Part shown: in pieces, positions 10,070-18,300 of the stretch
How positions within the stretch are numbered: position 1 is the first letter of the stretch
Layout of the letters: every line of letters starts with the position of its first letter
The notes under the pieces: generated by a model
Told to the model about the DNA's origin: nothing
The model's database searches: none
The model's input: the letters and a program-made list of their open reading frames with translations, nothing else
Position numbers and translations under genes: made by a program
DNA from: Rhizopus sp. PT2906
Taxonomy: Eukaryota; Mucoromycota; Mucoromycetes; Mucorales; Rhizopodaceae
Reading direction: 5' to 3'
Length of the DNA: 18,821 nt
Assembly (NCBI GenBank): GCA_025529335.1
Contig: JAMYHX010000659.1
Coordinates: 1-18,821 of the forward strand

Positions 10070-10574
10070 TTAACGGAGACGACGAGCTTCACGTTCAGAT
10101 TCCAAAAGACAGAGGATATCGTTTTCACGAACAGGACCCTTGACGTTACGAATGATGGAACGGTTGGTATCGTCCATGAATTCAACACGAACTTGAGTAA
10201 CACCACCACGAGAGCCGGTACGGCCAAGAACCTTTGTAACTCTGGCAAGTTTGACGGGAGTCTTAGAGTCCTATAGATACATGTGTCAATACTGTCTCCA
10301 TTAGTGTAGTAAAATAAAGCATTGAGGAAAAAACGAGACGATCAAGGAAGTGATGAATAATGTAAAGTGAATGAATAAATTCGAGATTGATGCATCATTA
10401 ATTAATTATATATTTTTCTGCTGAATATACTGTGTTTTTACATATAAACGATTGTTGTCCATAGGTTCATCCATCCATCCATCTTTATTCATCTTGTCAT
10501 CATCTTTCCTTTTTAATCTTTGTCTTTTCCTTTCTTTCTCTTTAAATATATATCCTCTTCGCACAACTCACCAT
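10070..10574 (-). CDS. RPS28: 40S ribosomal protein S28 (eS28)
   Basis: Exon 2 (10270 down to 10070) encodes DSKTPVKLARVTKVLGRTGS, then RGGVTQVRVEFMDDTNRSII, and ends ESEREARRLR. This is nearly the yeast and human eS28 sequence, including the invariant VKGPVREND and the LESEREARRLR tail. Exon 1 is only the start codon: ATG at 10574-10572 with A at -3, followed directly by the donor GTGAGT. The 301-nt intron (10571-10271) ends TCTATAG. The spliced protein is 67 aa, exactly the length of yeast Rps28. The protein sits in the small subunit near the mRNA exit channel and is needed for 18S rRNA maturation. The 119-bp gap to the CFT1 stop must hold its promoter. The ATG-only exon is inferred from reading frame, splice signals and length; a different 5' exon is possible but less likely. 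Confidence 0.93.
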
Positions 10575-10683
10575 GATGTATCTTTTTTGTGGATTGAAAA
10601 GGAGGGATCTCAGTCAAGGAAGCCCAATTGTTTACTTTTCTGTTCGATTCGGAGTATCAATTGTTACACACAAATCATTCGGC

Positions 10684-10689
10684 TTTATT
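10684..10689 (-). terminator. Polyadenylation signal AATAAA of CFT1
   Basis: On the minus strand AATAAA starts 5 nt after the CFT1 stop codon (10694-10696), within an A-rich run. Only about 110 bp remain before the RPS28 start codon. Confidence 0.45.
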
Positions 10690-10693
10690 TTTT

Positions 10694-13600
10694 TTAAAAG
10701 TGATTTATACTACATTCAATATCTACCAAGTCTTCCATGATACGAGTAACCGTTGTTCCTATCTGTTTTGTGGTCTCCTTTTGTTCTTCTATAGACAGGC
10801 CAGCAAATGAAAATACCAAATCACCATCAAGGACTGCCTTGGTACGGTTAGAAGACATTCTTTGTTTAGGTCCCTTAATTAGTCTAAAGGCTCTTGGGTT
10901 CAAACCGGCTACGTGTTGTAAGTTATTGACAAGTTGACCATAAAGTGTATTCAATCGCTTAAAGGTCTTTTCTGATATGGGTGATATAACCGAGATGGAT
11001 CCATTGAATGTACCGCATAAACAAAAGTGTCTTCTACTATATGCTAGTCCTTTATCTGACTTTTCTATCTGTGGTAATCTCACCATCGTTTGAACTTGAG
11101 ATCCAACATGGAAATCACCACGTCGCATTAATTTTTGACCACCAAATGACTGTAAATCTATAGATACAAAATAATTGATTAAAAAGAAGGCATTGTCATC
11201 ATACATGTTCCCTTACTGAAAGGTGCGTATTGATACAGATCAATATTCTCGCTTGTGTCTCCAACAACAAGATACAGTGACTTGTCATCAATAATAAAGT
11301 CTACACAGCCAACATCAAATGATTGATAATCTTTACCCAACAATGAAAGCTTAGCAGGCTCAAGCTGGAAGCCCAAGAACCAGATCGACTTTTGCGCATC
11401 ACCGATCAAGATAAAGTTCTTGATAGAGCTCATGCTTGTCACATATATCTGCACGTCAATAAACGCAACACCAACCAGTCGTTCATCGTCCTCCAAGCTC
11501 CACACGATCACTTTAGAGCCAATAGAGGCTGTCAAGTGACCGCTTACTGTACACATTGCTGTTACTGCACCCTTTACATCTTCAGTAAGAATACGTTTAA
11601 ATTTGTGATTGGTTTGTGGATTATCTGGTTCAGGTACAACTTCAATAATATCAAATATGCGTATCTACAAATTATTAGCATATGTATATACTTTTTTAAT
11701 TTTTTCTGTTACTTACAGATCCCTTCATTGTCGTATCTTCACCCTTTAGACTTCCTGTGCCTACCACGACATAATATTTTCTTCCCGTACTCGTTTGCTT
11801 TGAATCCAACAGGGCGCATTCTAACGAAAAGCACTGCTCAAACTCTTCAAACTCTACTGTATCTACAATTTCCCATGTGACAGGTGATACCATCACCATG
11901 GAAAACTTGTTTAATTCTGGTAAAAATTCACCAGGTGCTCTTTCGTCAGTTTCCTTTCCGTCGATATATTGATTATCGTCATTCTTCATTCGGACAGGTA
12001 CAGCCTGAGATACCAAGACGGCATAAACGCGCATAATAGGGTGGTACTGAATCTTGTGTACAGTTTGTCCTAGTGGGACCTTTTGTATAACCCAATCCAG
12101 GTCGTAATTAACTCCATCTGTACGTAGTCTTGATAGACGGATATCAGACTATAGAAAGGGCATATGTTAATATAACTATGAAGACAAACAAACAATACAA
12201 ACCTTGGAATCTAATGTGATAAAACCATGTTTACAGTTAACATTATGAAATTGTGTAAAACCGACAATTTCATGTTCTGTTTTCATAGGATGTACACGCA
12301 CAAAACTCTTGAACGAACACATTAACCATGCGGGTTGAGGGCCGGCAAGGAAGATGCCTGCATAACCTGCCACATCTGTAAAAGGTATAAGTAGTTTGCG
12401 AAGGTGCTTTCTTTCTGTCTTTCGTGACGTTTTCAAGTCTTCTTCTTCTTCTTCCAAGTCTCCATCTGGAACTTCAAATGTATCAATGATTCCTCTTTTC
12501 TTTGATTTCTTGCTTGACGTTGTTGAAGGAGTGTTCTTGGAGACATATTCATGATGAACACGAGAGAATCGAAGAGCCAGTCGGTCATTATCCGTAGCTG
12601 ATTCATCTAGGTAACTGAATGTCTTGTAGATGACGATGTCATTGGTATCTGTTCGGGCAACCAAGTGCGGATCTTTTCTTTCTTTGCCAATGTTTGTCAT
12701 CAAAATTTCTTGAATATTACCAGTATTCATCTTTGGCTTCTGTCCTTGGTCATTGTCGATAATCAGGTCAGGCGCAATATTGAATTGAGGACAAGTAAAG
12801 CACTCCTTAAAGTCAGGGAGGCTGTAAATGTTGAAAGATCCTGCTGTTGTATAGATAAAGCACCAAAAGCTAACGCGTGTCATCTCATTGATCTCTACAC
12901 CTTGAAGACTTACGTTGCTTTCATCAATCTTTTCTTCATTGGTCGCTTCAGGCATATCTACTGCTTCCTCATTGACCTGATTATTAACAACAGTAGATGA
13001 GTCGCCATCATCCAAAATCTCTTCACCATAAAGATCCATGTCGACCTCATCGAATTCATAGGTGCCTGCCGTTTTGCTCATCTTCTTTTTCATCGACACA
13101 TGTTCTTCTTCTGCCTTTCGTTTCTTTTGTTGTTGAGCCTTGGATTCAGCTGCTTGAAGCGCGGCGGCTCTAGCAGCTTCTATTACCTTGGCCTTTTCTG
13201 ATATACTAAGGAATAATCCAGATGTATCTGCAAAAATACCCGATAAAGAAGCTCCAATATCCTTTATTAAAGAAAAAGAAACAAATAAAGTTTCAGAATA
13301 TTGAGTTGGAACAAACAAGATAAAAATATGTGGAAGAAGGGAACTTACTTTTATATGATTCGGTAACTGAATACGAATAATGTCTTTTGTTGAAGCATCA
13401 CCTTGTAAAGCCAATATTTTATTATTATCAAGCGTTAAAATGATGTAGGGATCACGTATGCTAGCTTCGATAATTTTAGCGCCACGAATAGATTCCGTCT
13501 GAACCCTCTTGCCCTCTGGAGTCAACATCATCACGCCAGTTGCATACACTTGTACAATGCGCGTTGAATCAAACAAAGTGCTGACTGCGACTGTAGGTCC

Positions 13601-15710
13601 ACGTGTATAAAATCCAGTTCCAACAAGTTCTTGTAATTCATCGCCGGCAGACAAGACAAGCGTGCTCTTGGATTTACTGATAAACAATAATCGATCAAAG
13701 GCATCATTATCTTTGGTACGTTCCCATCGACTATGTTCCTCTTTTGCCGCTTTTTGAACATCGTAAGGTTGCTCCTTTCGACATTTGATAGACCAGATGG
13801 CCTGACTATCAAACTGATGAAACGAAAAGGACGTCTCTGGGTATATATGTCGCTGGAAGACACAGAGCGCACCGTTTTTGCCATGACCAGATGCTGTCAC
13901 TAATTCGAGTTCTGGTAAAGTGCTATCGTTGTTGTCTTCACGCTGAGGCTTTTCATGGCTTTGAACATCGCCCACTGCCATATCCACAATAGGTCCGGTG
14001 TTCAATAATGTATCGCATACACGGAATACATGCTGAGGATCATTGCGCAAAGATGTGCTGTTCATAAGTTCTGGACAGTATTTGATGAGCAAAGAGTCGC
14101 CCACTCGACTTCCCAAAAAGAAGTATTCGTTTTGTTTGACATTGGTAATACAAGAGGGTACCGTTGCCAACAAAGGAGGAGTATCAAACCGATGAGGCTT
14201 CTTGACCATCAAAGGTATAGTATGCTTGATCTCTACGATATCCATACCTACCACCTTGCTGCCATCCATCTTGAATTGAACTAGAGCCCAGTTTCCATTC
14301 TGCATGAATATCAAACAGCGATCTCCTCCAAACGTCAATGCTTTTGCACCTTCCAGGGAAAACCCTAGACTGATAAGTTCGGACTCGTAAAGCATACCAG
14401 GGAAATCAGTCGTCTTTTTTGTGTATCCATTCACTGCAACACCCACACCAGGTGAACCTTGAGAGATGTGTAGCAAGGAATTAGCAGCGATCACGAGCAT
14501 GCCTGTTACTGGTTTGGGCATAGGCACAAGTTTAAGGCAATCATAAGGTAATTTGTCAATAGAATAAATGATTGGATAGACCTTTGCTGTTAAATCAAGA
14601 GAGATAACGACAAGCGATACTGTGTCTTTGTTGTTGGCAAGTCGTCTAAAGGGTGAGATCAGTACACCATGTCTGTAAATATAAGTAAGCTTTACCCTGT
14701 CCATGTCTGTTCTGGTTGAAACAGGATTGCCAATGTAGGTTCATAATAATCTGATAGAAATGACATATCAATTATATTCTTTATACGGGAATCTAGTGTT
14801 GACAGGTCAATAACAAAGCTTGGTTGATAAGGCCATTTTCTATATACACATGAATGTATCAATAACTGAGAAATGTTTTGCTGTAATGTGTGTCTTACTC
14901 CTCATCTTCATCCGCATCTCCTGGACGTTCATCAAGTTTATCAGTTTGTCGGAAAGGTAATACCGCCAACTTGTTATCATAGAAATTCAAAACTGCACAT
15001 CGCTGTTGAGGGTCGATATGTATAGATGATGGATTTGGATTTGCCAGAAACTCTTTCTACATTCGTAAAATTAATTGTGTGTTCGTGAAGAACTATCCAG
15101 AAACACATACCTTGAACTCATCTCTTTCATAATAGTGGATTGACACGGTAACAATCGAATTTGTTGCTGAAGACCATTCCAATAAAGACATCTACACATA
15201 TATATGTTTGAACACGACGAACATGAACGAGAGCTATATATATATCTTACCTTGGCATCACTAAATCCTAGCAGCAAGCTATCACATCCTTCCTTACCAC
15301 GAGAAGAGTTTGTTCGAACTGTGCCCATTGTAGATATAATACCGTGCAGTTTGAATTGTGCAACCAGCTCAAGTCTTCCTGACGTTGAGTCCACAACAAC
15401 ATCTTTCTTCAAAGGTTTTAACTTTGGATATGTCAAATTCTGTTTATGGATAAGTATACAATAATAAAATACAATATGTTATTACCCTATCTTCTGTATC
15501 ATTAAGTCTTTCTTTTGCTAATTCGTTATCAGATAACGTTTCGTCCTCTTCTTCTACATTGGGTACGTATTCTACAAACTGATAGATTTGTAATAATGAG
15601 GCTTTCGCAACTATAAGATTAATCGCGTCAGGTGAAGTAAAGTGACATGTCTCAACTTGTTCGACAGTTTGAGGTGGAAAGAGTTCTTCATAAATGGTGT
15701 ATGCTGACAT
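10694..15710 (-). CDS. CFT1: Cleavage and polyadenylation specificity factor subunit 1 (CPSF160/Cft1)
   Basis: Ten exons, in transcript order 15710-15486, 15439-15251, 15191-15111, 15056-14899, 14839-14696, 14645-13349, 13261-12203, 12148-11717, 11664-11217 and 11157-10694, join in frame to 1498 aa (human CPSF160 is 1443). All introns are GT-AG, 46-87 nt. Family landmarks: N-terminal SAYTIYEELFPPQTVE; SLLEWSSATN (first beta-propeller); PYQPSFVIDLSTLDSRIKN and FEPTLAIL-like YEPTLAILFQPEQTWTGR; and a C-terminal CPSF_A domain (about 1150-1498) with YGQLVNNLQHVAGLNPRAFR. The protein is the scaffold of the polyadenylation factor, holding the subunits that bind AAUAAA in the nucleus. A basic cluster KKRK (744-747) and a later SSKKSKKRG followed by an EEEEED run lie in a variable charged region and may be nuclear localisation signals. 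Exon 6/7 are separated by an 87-nt stop-free intron. Confidence 0.96.
13262..13348 (-). other. Stop-free 87-nt intron of CFT1
   Basis: The donor is GTAAGT and the acceptor TTAATAAAG. The length is divisible by three and the intron has no in-frame stop, so an unspliced transcript would still encode full Cft1 with 29 extra residues (VSSLLPHIFILFVPTQY...). The strong donor and the hydrophobic, family-atypical translation argue that it is an intron, not exon. It is the longest intron of the gene. Confidence 0.7.
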
Positions 15711-15903
15711 TTATGTCAACACGAAGGGAAAGCCTTTTTAAGAAAAGAAAAGAAAGTGCAGTTATAGCTTGGAGGTTTGGAAATTTTTTCTGGATGCTGA
15801 GATTCAAAGAAATTGAGCTCGAATGAGTGCTGGCACGTGACCTTTTACGAAGAGAAAGACCTAGCATAAACGCGGCTTTTCTTTCTTTACTTTTTTAAAC
15901 AAT
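15711..15903. promoter_or_regulatory. Shared divergent promoter of CFT1 and OCA1 with E-box
   Basis: Only 193 bp separate the two start codons. The region holds a perfect CACGTG palindrome at 15834-15839 in the context GGCACGTGACC, purine-rich runs on the CFT1 side (agaaaagaaaagaaag) and a pyrimidine-rich stretch before the OCA1 ATG (cttttctttctttacttttt). No good TATA box is seen for either gene. Shared regulation is inferred from the spacing only. Confidence 0.5.
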
Positions 15904-16569
15904 ATGAGTTCACAACATTTCATTCCACCTGTGGTATAATCTACATTAATAATAAAACATATCCTTCCTTTATTAATCTGCCTTTCTCTCTTTAGAACTT
16001 TGGAATGATTGAAGAGGATCTATACCGCTCAGGCCAGCCTAATGAGCTCAATTTTCCGTTTCTAGAAAAATTGGGCCTAAAGACAATAGCATGGCTTGCG
16101 TTGGAAGAACCTAATCAGAGATTGTAACAAGCAAAGAGTATAGAGCAACATATTCAATTGACCTAATGATTATAGCCTAGATTTTATTGACGACCAAGGT
16201 ATACAGTTACATCATCTTGGTGTAGTCTCTTCTGTAAACGCTTGGGATCCAATCACGGAAGAAGCAGTTTTAGAGGCACTTGATTTAATACTAAATCCTG
16301 CAAATTATCCCATGATGATCATGTGTAATCTTGGAAGACATCGAACTGGTAAAAAAAAAAAAAACTCACTGATAAAGTAGTAGACTAACTTCTTTTCAGG
16401 CACTATTGTAGGATGCTTAAGAAAGTTACAAAAGTGGAATTTGACTTCAATTTTTGAAGAATATCGTAGATATGCTGGACCTAAAGTGAGATTGTTAAAC
16501 GAGCAATTTATAGAACTGTTTGATACAGATCTTGTTACCATACCGGCCAATAAACCAAAATGGATTTAG
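15904..16569 (+). CDS. OCA1: Oca1/Siw14-family atypical tyrosine phosphatase
   Basis: Four exons (15904-15933, 15996-16123, 16176-16348, 16400-16569; introns 62, 52, 51 nt) join in frame to 166 aa. The protein follows fungal Oca1 throughout: FIPPVNFGMIEEDLYRSGQP, NFPFLEKLGLKTIAWLALEEP, ILNPANYP, then the P-loop CNLGRHRTG (Cys103 to Arg109) and GCLRKLQKWNLTSIFEEYRR. This matches the plant-and-fungi atypical dual-specificity phosphatases (Siw14 is an inositol pyrophosphate phosphatase; Oca1 is needed for oxidant-induced cell-cycle arrest in yeast). The nucleophile Cys and the Arg are present, but the residue before Cys is Met, not the His of the classic HCx5R motif. Exon 1 supplies just ten codons, and its donor GTATAA is weak. 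Catalytic activity is unproven. The Siw14 branch is the alternative assignment; LYRSGQP/WLxxEEP favours Oca1. Confidence 0.9.
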
Positions 16570-16632
16570 CTTCAGATGCAGGATTTTTGTGTATGTGTGA
16601 TTGCTTTATAATCGATTCTCACTGCATCCTTT

Positions 16633-16638
16633 AATAAA
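16633..16638 (+). terminator. Polyadenylation signal AATAAA of OCA1
   Basis: A perfect AATAAA lies 64 nt after the stop codon (16567-16569), inside an A/T-rich stretch. Confidence 0.5.
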
Positions 16639-16765
16639 ATAACAATGATACAATGGTTCAATCGTCCCTGGAAATCAAATTGCATATTTAAAAAGACAAA
16701 GCTTATGTATATGTATATATGATGTATATATGATTAAAATAACAATAAAACTGAGGCACTAGTGC

Positions 16766-16849
16766 TTAACAATTTTGTTGTATTCTAGTAATTTCATTAC
16801 AATTTGGATTATCTTTTCCCTCTTTAGCTGTTGTACCATTTGAGGCCAT
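16766..16849 (-). CDS. Possible 27-aa small ORF, unknown
   Basis: On the minus strand an ATG in good context (ACCAATGG) opens 27 codons, MASNGTTAKEGKDNPNC followed by NEITRIQQNC, and then TAA. The composition is hydrophilic with two Cys, unlike the Phe/Ile/Leu-rich frames typical of this AT-rich DNA. The family is unknown and I found no upstream exon. An ORF this short can arise by chance, so it is listed as a candidate only. It could also be the first exon of a longer gene. Confidence 0.15.
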   Translation of the reverse strand: MASNGTTAKEGKDNPNCNEITRIQQNC

Positions 16850-17396
16850 TGGTTGTAGCTTTAATAGTTGGTATTAATAATCAGAAACTGTGTAAGAATA
16901 AAAGCAAAGATGTGACGAGTTTCTGTTTTATCTAGAAGTAAGAGAGGAAGAGCTCATAACAAAAAAGAAATTAGGTTATTTTAAAAGAGGTCGGAGTACT
17001 AATTAAGGTACATGTAATTAAGTCAAATGTAATCTCACACGTAAAGATTAGTATTAGATATGATCAAATACGACATCATTGAACCTTATGCCATTAGAAA
17101 ATACAGCTATAGGAAAAATGAGCTAGATCCAGTAGAGTTGTTCCCCGTTAGGTCAGGAAATAATGTCATTATAGAATATTTCTGTGTTTCTTTCTCCAAT
17201 TTACCTGTGTGCAACCTACCTTTTTGTCTTTCCAAAATGTCTCTCAACATTGTCTCTCTATTTGACTATATAAAGCTCGTCTACAACCACATAAAGATAT
17301 AGCTCAAAAGAGGCACTATAAACGTCTTTTGTGTGACTTATACCTTCTCTTAAATCCGAGACAATGCCCGGTCAATCATCTTGTTACAAGATCTGT

Positions 17397-17920
17397 TCAC
17401 ACCACGTTTTTTATAAAAGTTATGGCGGCACTCAAATGTAAGGTTACTATGGCATCAATTGACTACAGAACAGCCAAGAGGGGTACGTACATTTTCCTTT
17501 TTGTGCAAAAGTGACACAGAAGCAAGTTCATCATACCAATACAAAAAGGGTAGATCACGTTGACCAAATGCTAATAGTAGCTTGTGCCACTTTATCACAT
17601 CAGACCTTCAAGAGATGAAACAAGGGAAAACGATCGGCCGAATAAAAACATCTTTTATAAAGGGACGCCGAGAGTTGTTCTAAAGTTACACCAGTCTTGG
17701 CAACCCTTTCTTCTTTGATCTGTTGTGTAAATTCAAAAAGGAAAGGGTCCCCAACAGAGATCAAGTTGATTGGAAGCTCAGATGGCTCTAACTAAATTTG
17801 GGTTATTTTTACTATAATATCTTGTAGTCTTCTTTTTTAATATAAACAGCGAAATAGAAGAATATGAATTCCCAAAGCTATATGATCAAGCCATCCTTTC
17901 GGCGGCTTGTTCCTTGTTTA
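17397..17920 (-). pseudogene. Broken protein-coding sequence, family unknown
   Basis: Three minus-strand frames with protein-like composition follow each other with almost no overlap. Frame a runs to 17600 and includes ELPINLISVGDPFLFEFTQQ and VAKTGVTLEQLSASLYKRCF; it is interrupted upstream by a TAA and a TAG. Frame b (17607-17455, 50 codons) reads SDVIKWHKLLLAFGQRDLPF then LYWYDELASVSLLHKKENVR. Frame c (17462-17397) reads SIDAIVTLHLSAAITFIKNV and continues past stops with TDLVTR and LTGHCLGFKRR. Frame b opens within a few bases of where a closes, and c likewise after b, which fits two single-base frameshifts in a once-continuous ORF. No standard splice sites bridge these points. I do not recognise the family; a lost gene or a transposon ORF are both possible. 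Scraps may continue down to about 17060. Confidence 0.5.
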
Positions 17921-18300
17921 GTATATGATGTTTGACAGAAAACCAAATTCAAAAGTACAAGTTTATTCCGCTCGCGCGTGAGTACGCGTTCCTTTTTTCT
18001 TTTTGCAATTAAAAAGTAAAGCAAACCCAAATATTACAATTGGATAATGAACTGAAGTGTCACTGTTACTCTGCATTAAGCAGTCATTTTTGAAAAAAAA
18101 AAAGTACAGTTGAGCGGAGTCTAATATGTCCCTCTGCTTATTTTATACTCTATTTTACTAATGTGCATAATCAGTAAAGATGTATCTCGTCAAAAGAGAT
18201 CAATAAACCTTGAAGCTCAGCATTGAAATTGTCTCTCAGCTGAAAACTCTCTCTTCCCCCTGATTTTCTTGTAAACCAAAAAGGGAAACAAAGGTTAAAT
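17921..18300. other. Intergenic region before the right-edge gene
   Basis: No gene is visible. A CpG-rich patch at 17968-17989 (gctcgcgcgtgagtacgcgt) contains ACGCGT (17984-17989), the MluI/MCB box bound by MBF in yeasts. An A12 run lies near 18092-18103, and a pyrimidine-rich stretch (about 18247-18272) precedes the next ATG. Promoter function for the gene at 18301 is inferred. Confidence 0.4.

Larger units (their letters stand above)
16570..17396. other. Intergenic region after OCA1
   Basis: The OCA1 poly(A) signal lies at 16633-16638. A TATATG-rich simple stretch follows at about 16705-16735. A short minus-strand ORF at 16766-16849 is listed separately. TATATAAA at about 17264-17272 (plus strand) looks like a TATA box, but no convincing plus-strand gene follows it. 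Minus-strand scraps at about 17060-17330 (for example AVFSNGIRFNDVVFDHI) may extend the broken gene to the right. Confidence 0.45.

Noticed and set aside
10049..10276. 75-codon plus-strand ORF antisense to RPS28
   Set aside because: Its translation is the mirror of the conserved eS28 sequence on the other strand.
10350..10424. Box C/D snoRNA in the RPS28 intron (GTGATGA at 10350-10356 and CTGA at 10421-10424)
   Set aside because: The boxes are on the strand opposite to RPS28, there is no terminal stem joining the flanks, and the motifs are short enough to occur by chance.
14673..14695. A 23-nt CFT1 intron (GTAAAG to TTACAG)
   Set aside because: It is far below the size of any other intron here. 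The 50-nt alternative ending at 14646 gives TWTGRLANNKDTVSLVVIS, which matches the CPSF160 family.
17364..17442. Plus-strand mini-gene MPGQSSCYKICSHH... behind TATATAAA at about 17264
   Set aside because: It is antisense to the more convincing minus-strand coding relic, and the putative donor leads to no sensible second exon.
17500..17800. Telomerase RNA or another structured ncRNA, because of the pseudoknot-like element
   Set aside because: I found no telomere-template sequence, no Sm-type site and no other conserved element; coding-like frames explain the region better.
17856..17934. Plus-strand frame EIEEYEFPKLYDQAILSA after an AACAG acceptor
   Set aside because: It is short, has no partner exon on either side, and is the mirror of the minus-strand frame that continues into the broken gene.
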